Program-made: the position numbers and the translations under genes
The notes under the pieces: generated by a model
Told to the model about the DNA's origin: nothing
Database searches by the model: none
What the model saw: only the letters and a program-made list of their open reading frames with translations
In this document: piece by piece, positions 1-5,917 of the stretch
Layout of the letters: the number at the start of each line of letters is the position of its first letter
Numbering within the stretch: position 1 is the stretch's first letter
Assembly (NCBI GenBank): GCA_937902695.1
Contig: CALFNI010000371.1
Location: 1 to 6,233, forward strand
DNA: 6,233 nucleotides
Direction of reading: 5' to 3'
DNA from: an uncultured Rhodanobacteraceae bacterium
Lineage (GTDB): Bacteria; Pseudomonadota; Gammaproteobacteria; Xanthomonadales; Rhodanobacteraceae

Positions 1-12
1 AGTGGTGCTGCC

Positions 13-1401
13 ATGACGCTCGCCGATCCGCGCAAGGCCGGGCGGTTCCGCTTCGTTCGCCGCGCATATGCGGAGGGTGTCGCGTCGCTCGTTTATGCGT
101 TCGATGACGGTCCCGAGATGGTCGAGCGCATCGTGTTTGCGGATGCGCCGGCCGTTCACGAGGAACGGCGCGATGCGTTCGAGGCGGCGCTCGACATCCT
201 GCATCTCGTTGCCGGGGTAAGTTATTACAAGGCTGGCGTCCCGCCGGCGATTGCGGTCGAAACGCGCGCGCTCGATGCGGAGACGGCCGGCTTTCTCGAT
301 GCGTTGTATTTGCACGGCCTCGGCGAGTTTGCCTATCACAACAGGCTCGATCTGCGCGGCCGCATCTCCTTCCGTCGTCCCCGCGAAAGCGGGGACCCAG
401 CGCCTGCCGGCGGCGCGCTCGAAAAAAAGGCGCTAGGTTCCCGCTTACGCGGGAACGACGAGCGCGAACGCCGAACGCTCGTGCCGATCGGCGGCGGCAA
501 GGATTCGCTCGTCAGCGTCGAGCTTCTGAAGTCCGCAAGAGAGCCTGCGACGGCCGTGTGGATCGGGAACTCGCCGCTGATCGCGACATGCGCCGCGCGC
601 ACGGACCTGCCGACGCTCAACATCGGGCGCGAGATTTCGCCCGTGCTGTTCGAGTACAACCGGCAAGGCGCCTACAACGGCCACATTCCGGTCACGGCGA
701 TCAATTCGGCGATCCTCGCGCTCGCAGCCGTGCTCTACGGCTTCGACACGATCGCGTTTTCGAACGAGCGCTCCGCGTCGAGCGCGACGCTCGAATACGA
801 CGGCCAACCCGTGAATCACCAGTGGAGCAAGGGCTGGGAGTTCGAGCAGCGCTTTCATGCGCTCCTGAAAACGCACGTCGCGGGCGGTCTGCACTACTGC
901 TCGCTGCTGCGGCCGCTGTCGGAGCTCGCCGTCGCCTCGCGCTTCGCGCGCACGTCGCGCTACGACGACGTGTTCTCGAGCTGCAACCGAAACTTCCGCA
1001 TACTCGGGCCCAAACCGGCCGATCGCTGGTGCGGGCAATGCCCGAAATGCCATTTCGTCTTCCTCGCCCTCGCGCCGTTCATGCCCAAGCCGCGCCTGCT
1101 GGCGATCTTCGGGCGCAACCTGCTCGACGACGCCTCGCTCGCGCCGGCGTTCGACGCGCTGATGGAATATCGCGACCACAAGCCGTTCGAATGCGTCGGT
1201 GAAGGCATCGAGGCGCGGGCCGCGATGGCCGCGCTCGCGGCGCGCGCCGAGTGGCGCGAGGACGCGGTCGTTGCGCGCTTCGCCGACGAGATCCTGCCTT
1301 CGCTCGACGCGCGCGATCTCGCGCTGGCGCCGCTGCTCGTGCCGCAGGGCGAGCACCGTATTCCGGCGCGGCTCGCGGCGCTGATCGATGCGCATCGCTG
1401 A
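13..1401 (+). CDS. murL: UDP-N-acetyl-alpha-D-muramoyl-L-alanyl-L-glutamate epimerase, carrying an in-frame repeat insertion
   Basis: 462 aa. From family knowledge, MurL inverts the terminal L-Glu of UDP-MurNAc-L-Ala-L-Glu to D-Glu in the cytoplasm, using ATP and releasing AMP and PPi, so MurI glutamate racemase is not needed. Seen here: an N-terminal domain with LVYAFDDGPE (about 26-35); a PP-loop-like nucleotide motif VPIGGGKDS at 157-165; a conserved-looking core with SNERSAS; and C324 followed by WCGQCPKCH (C340, C343, C346), which resembles the metal-binding cysteines of QueC-type PP-loop enzymes. Residues about 121-150 (RRPRESGDP...SRLRGNDE) are encoded by a palindromic repeat and are probably absent from ordinary homologues. 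The ATG at 13 is the first in frame. It lies in ATGA, so an upstream gene ending at 14-16 is possible but cannot be seen. The end overlaps the MurD-like ligase by 14 nt, which supports a shared function. Identification rests on remembered motifs and this neighbour; I am fairly sure. Confidence 0.9.
   Translation: MTLADPRKAGRFRFVRRAYAEGVASLVYAFDDGPEMVERIVFADAPAVHEERRDAFEAALDILHLVAGVSYYKAGVPPAIAVETRALDAETAGFLDALYLHGLGEFAYHNRLDLRGRISFRRPRESGDPAPAGGALEKKALGSRLRGNDERERRTLVPIGGGKDSLVSVELLKSAREPATAVWIGNSPLIATCAARTDLPTLNIGREISPVLFEYNRQGAYNGHIPVTAINSAILALAAVLYGFDTIAFSNERSASSATLEYDGQPVNHQWSKGWEFEQRFHALLKTHVAGGLHYCSLLRPLSELAVASRFARTSRYDDVFSSCNRNFRILGPKPADRWCGQCPKCHFVFLALAPFMPKPRLLAIFGRNLLDDASLAPAFDALMEYRDHKPFECVGEGIEARAAMAALAARAEWREDAVVARFADEILPSLDARDLALAPLLVPQGEHRIPARLAALIDAHR
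373..460. repeat. Palindromic dispersed repeat (REP/dRS3-like, GTCGTCCCCGCGAAAGCGGGGAC type) inside murL
   Basis: Two inverted arms, 374-404 and 429-459, match at 27 of 31 positions when one is reverse-complemented; one more pair on each side extends them to 373-405 and 428-460. Each arm also folds on its own into a perfect 8-bp hairpin: 377-384 with 389-396 (loop GAAA) and 437-444 with 449-456 (loop TTAC). Repeats with this GC-rich core are widely dispersed in intergenic DNA of proteobacteria and usually show up as spurious 'PRESGDP / SRLRGND' peptides. Here the peptide is within a real gene. The element is 88 nt, one codon-third short of 30 codons, yet the murL frame is open on both sides. 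I see no clear target-site duplication and no second copy in the window. Confidence 0.9.
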
Positions 1402-2743
1402 TCTCGCCGGGCGTCGCGTTGCCGTCTGGGGCTTTGGGCGCGAGGGCAGGGCGGCGCTCGCGGCTCTGCAGGCGCGCTTGCCGGATTCGACGTTCACGGT
1501 CTTCTGCAACCGCGCGGAGGCGGAAGGCGTTCGCGGCGCGGCACACGCGGTCACGACGCAGCCCGACGCGGCGGCATTGAGCGCGTTCGACGTCGTGATC
1601 AAATCGCCCGGCATCAGTGCGTATCGGCCCGAGATCATCGACGCGCAACACAACGGCACGCGGTTCACCTCGGGCACGGCGCTCTGGTTCGCCGAGCACC
1701 CCGAAGCGCGCGTGATCGCCGTCACCGGGACGAAGGGAAAGAGCACGGTCACGGCGCTGATCGCGCACCTGCTCCGCGCGCTCGGCCGCCGCGTCGCGCT
1801 GGCGGGCAACATCGGCCTGCCGCTGCTCGAGCTCCTCGATCCGCCGGCGTTGCCGGACTGGTGGGTCGTCGAGCTTTCGAGCTTCCAGACGCGCGCGGCG
1901 CCGCGCGTCGAGATCGGCGTCGTCAACAATCTCTACGAGGAACACCTCGACTGGCACGGCACGCGCGAGCGGTACGCGGCCGACAAGCTCGCGCTGGCCG
2001 ATGCGGCGCGGACGCTGGTCGTCAACGCACTGCAGCCGGAGCTCGTGACGCGGACGGCAGCGCATTCGCACCGTGCGACATTCGGCGATCCAGTCGGCTG
2101 GCACGTTGCCGACGGCGCGGTTTGTCGCGGGCCGCTGCGGACCGTCGACATCGCCGATCTCCCGCTGCCCGGCGAGCACAACGCGCTGAACGTCTGCGCC
2201 GCGCTGACGGCGATCGAAGCGGCCGGCGAAGACACGCTCGCGGCGCTCCGCAGCATCGGTACGTTCCGCGCGCTGCCGCACCGGCTGCAGACGCTCGGCG
2301 AGCGCGGCGGCATCACGTGGATCGACGACAGCATCGCGACCACGCCGCAGGCGACGCTCGAGGCACTCGCGAGTCTCGCGGGCCGCGCGGTGACGGTGCT
2401 CGTCGGCGGGCACGAGCGCGGGCTCGACTGGCGCGCGTTTGCGCGCGCCGTGCAGCCCGATCCGCCGCACGCGATCGTCACGATGGGCGCGAACGGCGCG
2501 CGCATTGCCGGCGTGCTGCGCGATGCGCCGGGCGTCTATCAGCTCCGCGCCGCGGCGACGCTGGCCGATGCGGTCGCCGTCGCGCGCGAGATCACGCCGC
2601 GCGGCGGCGTCATCCTGCTGTCGCCGGGTGCGCCGAGCTTCGATCAGTTTCGCGATTACGCCGAGCGCGGCCGCGCTTTCGCCGGGCTCGGCGGGTTCGA
2701 TCCGGACGAGCTCGGCGAGATTGCCGGTTTGGGCATCCTGTAG
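1388..2743 (+). CDS. murD2: MurD-family ligase, probably UDP-N-acetylmuramoyl-L-alanine--L-glutamate ligase
   Basis: 451 aa, close to normal MurD length. MurD2 enzymes add L-Glu (not D-Glu) to UDP-MurNAc-L-Ala with ATP in the cytoplasm, and MurL then epimerises the product. Seen here: an N-terminal Rossmann start VAVWGFGREG (11-20); the Mur ligase P-loop VTGTKGKST (112-120, K118); ELSSFQT (162-168), matching the Mg-binding glutamate region of MurD; YEEHLDW with H186; K200, at the place of the carbamylated lysine; LVGGHERGLDW in the C-terminal domain; and SPGAPSFDQFRDY (about 412-424), matching the glutamate-binding SPACASLDQFKNF of E. coli MurD. The ATG overlaps the end of murL and has no clear Shine-Dalgarno, so translation is probably coupled. 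The Mur ligase assignment is firm; L-Glu specificity is inferred from the murL partner and the GTKGKST variant. A classical D-Glu-adding MurD is the alternative. Confidence 0.88.
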   Translation: MRIADLAGRRVAVWGFGREGRAALAALQARLPDSTFTVFCNRAEAEGVRGAAHAVTTQPDAAALSAFDVVIKSPGISAYRPEIIDAQHNGTRFTSGTALWFAEHPEARVIAVTGTKGKSTVTALIAHLLRALGRRVALAGNIGLPLLELLDPPALPDWWVVELSSFQTRAAPRVEIGVVNNLYEEHLDWHGTRERYAADKLALADAARTLVVNALQPELVTRTAAHSHRATFGDPVGWHVADGAVCRGPLRTVDIADLPLPGEHNALNVCAALTAIEAAGEDTLAALRSIGTFRALPHRLQTLGERGGITWIDDSIATTPQATLEALASLAGRAVTVLVGGHERGLDWRAFARAVQPDPPHAIVTMGANGARIAGVLRDAPGVYQLRAAATLADAVAVAREITPRGGVILLSPGAPSFDQFRDYAERGRAFAGLGGFDPDELGEIAGLGIL

Positions 2744-2825
2744 AGACGGCAGCGGACGCGATCGGTCGCGACGCATCGAACGCTCGCGGCTGTTGCCGCT
2801 TCTGCAACATTGCTAATCTCGCCGC

Positions 2826-3497
2826 ATGCAGGAACCCGCGCCGGTCACCGTCTGGGATCTCGCGACGCGCCTCTTCCACTGGGCGCTCGTCGTGCTGATC
2901 CTGCTGCAATATCTCACCGGCGAGTTCGGCCTGCTGTCGATGGACTGGCACTTCCGCCTCGGCTACGCGACGCTCGCACTGATCCTGTTTCGCGTGCTCT
3001 GGGGCTTCTTCGGCTCCTCGACGAGCCGCTTTTCGCACTTCCTGCGCGGGCCGGCGGTCGTCTGGCGTTACACGATCGCGCTGATGCAGGGCCGCGTGCA
3101 CGGCGAGATCGGCCACAATCCGCTGGGCGGCTGGTCCGTGCTGCTGATGCTGGCATCGGTCGCGCTGCAAGCGGTCACGGGGCTCTTCTCGACCGACGAT
3201 CTCGACGCCATCGCGCCGCTCGCCGCGCGCGTTTCGGATGAAACGGTGAAGTGGATGACGCGCATCCACCACTGGAACCGCTATGCGCTGCTGCTGCTGA
3301 TCGTGCTGCACCTCGGCGCGGTGCTGGCGCACTGGATATGGCGGCGCGACAACCTCGTGGCGCCGATGCTGCACGGCCGAAAGCGCATCGAAGCCGCAAC
3401 GCCGATGCGCGGCGTGTCGCCGTGGATCGCGCTGGCGCTCTTGGCGGTGAGCGCCGGCGTCGTCTGGGGCGTCGTGGCGTGGGGCGAAGCCGCGTAG
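2826..3497 (+). CDS. Cytochrome b561-type membrane protein (b-type haem electron-transfer subunit)
   Basis: 223 aa, with five likely membrane segments at about 15-33, 45-63, 103-121, 150-171 and 199-217. VWDLATRLFHW at the N-terminus (H18), H42 before helix 2, IGHNPLGGW at 95-103, and IHHW (H148, H149) with H162 in helix 4 are typical of the cytochrome b561 / hydrogenase-type cytochrome b family, where such histidines ligate two b haems. The expected role is to pass electrons from membrane quinol to a periplasmic acceptor. The convergent cytochrome c' next door is a plausible partner, but that is inference. The ATG at 2826 has no good Shine-Dalgarno in front (AATCTCGCCGC). The 82-nt gap after murD2 contains only weak 5-bp hairpins (2757-2770 and 2786-2799), so either read-through from murD2 or a separate promoter is possible. 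Confidence 0.87.
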   Translation: MQEPAPVTVWDLATRLFHWALVVLILLQYLTGEFGLLSMDWHFRLGYATLALILFRVLWGFFGSSTSRFSHFLRGPAVVWRYTIALMQGRVHGEIGHNPLGGWSVLLMLASVALQAVTGLFSTDDLDAIAPLAARVSDETVKWMTRIHHWNRYALLLLIVLHLGAVLAHWIWRRDNLVAPMLHGRKRIEAATPMRGVSPWIALALLAVSAGVVWGVVAWGEAA

Positions 3498-3516
3498 CGC
3501 GGCGCCGTGCGAGCCG

Positions 3517-3969
3517 TCACTCTTCCTTGCGGTATTTGTCGTGGCAGCTCTTGCACGCGCCGGCGGTCTTCTTGAACTGCTCGCGCGTCTTCGTTTCGTC
3601 GCCGGCCTTCGCCACGTCGGAAAGCGCCTTCGTCTCGCGGACGAGATCGCTCATCTTGCTCTTGAAGTCGTCCATGTTCTTCCAGATCTCCGGCTTCGCC
3701 TCGGTGTCGGCGCCCTTGTCCGAGCCCTCCGGAAAACCTTCGAGCAGCTGCGGGGCGAGGAAGGCGATGCGGTCCGCGTTCTTCGAGAACTCGGCGCCAT
3801 CCCACGGCGTCTTGTTCTTGATCATGTCCACCATCGGCACGAAGTTCCAGCCGATCATCGTGTAGACGCTCTGGCGATAGTGGATCGCGGCTTCGGGCTT
3901 GACCGCCGCAGCCGTCACGGCCATCGAGAAAAGTGCGGCAGCGCTTGCGGCAATCACGGTCTTGCGCAT
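3517..3969 (-). CDS. Cytochrome c' (class II c-type cytochrome), exported
   Basis: 150 aa from the chosen ATG. A Sec signal peptide (MRKTVIAASAAALFSMAVTAAA, cleavage probably near residue 22) sends it to the periplasm. The mature part follows the four-helix cytochrome c' pattern: KPEAAIHYRQSVYTMIG at helix A, AKPEIWKNMDDF in the middle, and a C-terminal haem site CKSCHDKYR (C139, C142, axial H143, then R147). By remembered alignment with Alcaligenes cytochrome c', Y36 falls at the distal position (Leu16 there; Tyr in some relatives), which suggests a five-coordinate, NO/CO-binding haem rather than Met-ligated c556. The known family role is nitric oxide binding and protection, or electron transfer. 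An alternative in-frame ATG at 3981 adds MDAP and has GGAAA 6 nt upstream; I chose 3969 because it gives a normal signal peptide. The stop is 19 nt from the end of the convergent cytochrome b gene. Confidence 0.9.
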   Translation of the reverse strand: MRKTVIAASAAALFSMAVTAAAVKPEAAIHYRQSVYTMIGWNFVPMVDMIKNKTPWDGAEFSKNADRIAFLAPQLLEGFPEGSDKGADTEAKPEIWKNMDDFKSKMSDLVRETKALSDVAKAGDETKTREQFKKTAGACKSCHDKYRKEE

Positions 3970-3981
3970 CGGAGCATCCAT

Positions 3982-4109
3982 CGTCGGTTTCCGGTCGTCA
4001 TCGGCCGCGCCGAGTGTAGCAGCAGCGCCAACCTTCGCCCCATGTAAAAAGATGCTGCCGCGCGACGGAAGCACTACCATGCGCCGAGCCAAGCCGACCG
4101 GAGATCGCC
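3982..4109. other. Divergent intergenic region between cytochrome c' and the hydrolase gene
   Basis: About 128 nt, extended to 140 if cytochrome c' starts at 3969. It must hold promoters for both divergent genes unless they are transcribed from further away. An A-rich patch at 4042-4052 (ATGTAAAAAGA) stands out from the GC-rich surroundings. On the minus strand it reads TTTACA (4043-4048), a fair -35 match, but no -10 box sits at 16-18 nt; the nearest, TACACT (4013-4018), is 24 nt away. A 6-bp inverted repeat (GCAGCA 4019-4024 with TGCTGC 4053-4058) encloses the patch. I can name no regulator site. Confidence 0.4.
4100..4104 (+). promoter_or_regulatory. Ribosome binding site of the hydrolase gene
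   Basis: GGAGA ends 5 nt before the ATG at 4110. It supports this start over the out-of-frame ATG at 4079, and the chosen start gives a complete signal peptide. Confidence 0.75.
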
Positions 4110-4901
4110 ATGCGCACGCCTTTCGCCGCTTTCGCCCTCGCTTTCGCGCTCGCAGCGCCGGCCCACGCGGCGATGGTCGCCAAGGACATCCGCTATCAGG
4201 TCGGCGGCAAAGAGATGCAAAGCGTGCTCGTCTACGACGACGCGGTGAAGACGCCGCGCCCCGGGCTCGTCATGGCGCCCGATTGGCTCGGCATGACGGA
4301 CGACAATGTTGCCATCGCGAAAAAAATGGCCGGCAAGGACTACGTGATCCTGGTCGCCGACGTCTACGGTGCCGACGTGCGCCCGAAGACGCCGGACGAA
4401 GCCGGCCAGGCGACGAAGAACATGTACGAGCACCGGAGCGATCTGCGGGCGCGCATCAACGCCGCGCTCGACGCGCTCAAGAGGCAGGTCGGCAAGGCGC
4501 CGCTCGACGGCAGGCATTGGGGCGCGTTCGGATTCTGCTTCGGCGGCGCCACCGTGCTCGATCTCGCGCGGAGCGGCGCGGATGTCGGCGGCGTCGTGTC
4601 GTTCCACGGCAACCTCAAGACCGACGATCCGTCGCTCGCCAAGAACATCAAGGCGAAGGTGCTCGTACTGCACGGGGCCGACGACAAGTTCGAGACGCCC
4701 GAGGACATCGCGAACTTCCAGAAGGAGATGCGCGACGCCAACGTCGACTGGCAGTTCCTCGCGTTCGGCGGCGCGGTGCACTGCTTCGCGATTCCGAAGG
4801 CCGACAACACCGTGCCGGGCTGTCTCTACAACGAGCGCGCGGCGAAGCGCGGCGAGCGGCAGATGCACATGTTCTTCGACGAAGTGTTTGCGGCGAGGTA
4901 G
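4110..4901 (+). CDS. Dienelactone hydrolase family protein, exported
   Basis: 263 aa, alpha/beta hydrolase fold. The signal peptide MRTPFAAFALAFALAAPAHA ends at an AHA site near residue 20, so the mature protein is probably periplasmic. The catalytic triad of the dienelactone hydrolase family is visible: nucleophile C143 in GFCFGG, D192 in HGADDKF, and H224 in GGAVHCF, in the right order and spacing. VMAPDWLGMTDDN (about 54-66) is the usual strand and loop of the oxyanion region. The cytoplasmic enzymes open dienelactone in chlorocatechol breakdown, but most exported relatives have no known substrate, and no catechol pathway genes lie nearby, so the substrate is unknown. The next gene starts 2 nt after its stop, implying one transcript. 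The family call is firm; the function is not. Confidence 0.9.
   Translation: MRTPFAAFALAFALAAPAHAAMVAKDIRYQVGGKEMQSVLVYDDAVKTPRPGLVMAPDWLGMTDDNVAIAKKMAGKDYVILVADVYGADVRPKTPDEAGQATKNMYEHRSDLRARINAALDALKRQVGKAPLDGRHWGAFGFCFGGATVLDLARSGADVGGVVSFHGNLKTDDPSLAKNIKAKVLVLHGADDKFETPEDIANFQKEMRDANVDWQFLAFGGAVHCFAIPKADNTVPGCLYNERAAKRGERQMHMFFDEVFAAR
4895..4898 (+). promoter_or_regulatory. Ribosome binding site of the small membrane protein gene, inside the end of the hydrolase gene
   Basis: GAGG lies in the last codons of the hydrolase and 5 nt before the ATG at 4904. It fixes that start within a reading frame that is open much further upstream and implies translational coupling. Confidence 0.7.
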
Positions 4902-4903
4902 CG

Positions 4904-5362
4904 ATGGCCAGATACGTGCCGCAAGGCCGCTCGTCCTCGTTCACGCGCTTCGCGAACGGCGCATCGCGCGCGACCGGCAAGCCCGGTACGTTCGTGCTCG
5001 CGCTCATCGTCGTGCTGACCTGGGCGATCACCGGACCGATCTTCAAGTTCAGCGACACCTGGCAGCTGGTCATCAACACGGGCACGACGATCATCACGTT
5101 TCTGATGGTGTTCCTGATCCAGAACACGCAGAACCGCGATGCCGAGGCGATGCACGTCAAGATGGACGAGCTGATCCGGGCCGCCAAGGGCGCGCACAAC
5201 GCGTTGCTCGATCTCGAGGAGCTCGACGACAAGACGCTCGATGCGATCCGCGCGCGCTACCGCAAGCTCGCGGCAAAGGCGCGCGAGGACATCAAGGCGG
5301 GCAAGCTCGACGTCGGCTGCGACGACGTCGACGCCGACACCGACGATGCCGGCGGGCGCTAG
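4904..5362 (+). CDS. Low-affinity iron permease family small membrane protein
   Basis: 152 aa. FTRFANGASRATGKPGTFVLALIVVLTWAITGPIFKFSDTWQLVINTGTTIITFLMVFLIQNTQNRDAEAMHVKMDEL is the hallmark of the bacterial 'low affinity iron permease' family. Two membrane helices are expected at about 28-48 and 56-76 with a short loop between. The QNTQNRD motif and an amphipathic helix follow, with LLDLEELDD, an Arg/Lys-rich stretch, and an acidic tail (DVGCDDVDADTDD). The family name comes from distant similarity to yeast Fet4; iron transport has not been shown for these short bacterial forms, so a transport role should be treated as unproven. It is tightly coupled to the hydrolase upstream. Its TAG shares the CTAG at 5359-5362 with the stop of the convergent thioredoxin gene. 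Confidence 0.85.
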   Translation: MARYVPQGRSSSFTRFANGASRATGKPGTFVLALIVVLTWAITGPIFKFSDTWQLVINTGTTIITFLMVFLIQNTQNRDAEAMHVKMDELIRAAKGAHNALLDLEELDDKTLDAIRARYRKLAAKAREDIKAGKLDVGCDDVDADTDDAGGR

Positions 5363-5886
5363 CCGCCTGCGGGTCCGGTCTGCGCGGATTCGTCGAGAAG
5401 CCCGTTGATCTGCTCGACGATCAGGTCGAGCTTGCTCCCCGGATAGCCCTTCCACGTGTGGGCGACGAGGCCGTCCTTGTCGACCATGACGAGGAACGGC
5501 AGCGCGTTGGCGCCGTACTGGTCCGCGCTCGTGTGGTTTTCGTCGCGCGCCATCGTCAGTTCGAACTTTCTGAGCTGACGCTTCATCTTGAGGTAGTCGC
5601 CGCGATCCTTGTCGATGTTGACCGCGATGACCTCGATGCGATCCTTTCCGACGACGCGCTGGATCTTCTCGAGGACCGGCAGCTCCTTGAGACACCAGCC
5701 GCACCACGACGCCCAGAAGCTCAGGACGACGACCTTGCCGTGATATGCGCTGACGCGCACCTCGGCGCCATTGCCGTCGACGCCGACGACGTCGGGCGGC
5801 GCGATCCGCGGGCCGAGGATCTCGGCGCGCGCGGTGCCGATCGTCGCGCACGCGATAGCGAGTACGAGCAACAGCTTCTGCAACAT
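5359..5886 (-). CDS. TlpA/ResA-like thioredoxin-fold protein, exported
   Basis: 175 aa. The signal peptide MLQKLLLVLAIACATIGTARA (AxA cleavage after about residue 21) places it in the periplasm. No lipobox is evident, although C13 lies within the hydrophobic core. The thioredoxin fold follows: KVVVLSFWASWCGWCLKELP with redox pair C62 and C65 (CGWC), a central insertion typical of TlpA/ResA (VNIDKDRGDYLKMKRQL), and the cis-proline in ANALPFLVMVDKDG (P130). Such proteins reduce or exchange disulfides in periplasmic partners, for example apocytochromes c or copper-site proteins. With a c-type cytochrome gene nearby, cytochrome maturation is possible but unproven. The reading frame is open up to 6024, but the start at 5886 has a strong Shine-Dalgarno and a proper signal peptide, while the upstream extension is Arg-rich and overlaps ispB. 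It lies 31 nt after ispB and is probably co-transcribed with it. Confidence 0.9.
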   Translation of the reverse strand: MLQKLLLVLAIACATIGTARAEILGPRIAPPDVVGVDGNGAEVRVSAYHGKVVVLSFWASWCGWCLKELPVLEKIQRVVGKDRIEVIAVNIDKDRGDYLKMKRQLRKFELTMARDENHTSADQYGANALPFLVMVDKDGLVAHTWKGYPGSKLDLIVEQINGLLDESAQTGPAGG

Positions 5887-5891
5887 GCGTT

Positions 5892-5898
5892 CCCCCTT
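5892..5898 (-). promoter_or_regulatory. Ribosome binding site of the thioredoxin gene
   Basis: AAGGGGG on the minus strand, 5 nt before the ATG at 5884-5886. It is the strongest Shine-Dalgarno in the window and settles the start against longer in-frame alternatives. Confidence 0.8.
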
Positions 5899-5917
5899 CC
5901 CGAAAGTCGGTGATCGG

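Noticed and set aside
373..460. CRISPR repeat or phage attachment site reading of the palindrome
   Set aside because: There is a single inverted pair with no spaced direct repeats, no integrase gene and no flanking direct duplication.
558..1202. Plus-strand open frame in the -1 frame of murL
   Set aside because: Low-complexity Arg/Ala-rich translation without family motifs; kept only as the hypothetical product of slippage at 423-429.
445..2776. Long minus-strand open frames opposite murL and murD2 (for example 445-1929 and 1079-2776)
   Set aside because: They are Arg/Ala/Asp-rich with no recognisable motifs and lie exactly opposite two well-supported genes, as expected of GC-rich codon shadows.
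2757..2799. Possible terminator hairpins after murD2
   Set aside because: The stems are only 5 bp (CGCGA/TCGCG and GCGGC/GCCGC) and only TTCT follows the second, too weak to call.
3970..4092. Longer N-terminus for cytochrome c' starting at 4092
   Set aside because: It would put about 40 non-conserved residues before a complete signal peptide and cover the divergent promoter region.
3899..4903. Upstream extension of the iron-permease-family frame to 3899
   Set aside because: It runs through the divergent promoter region and out of frame with the hydrolase gene; the ribosome site and the family motifs place the start at 4904.
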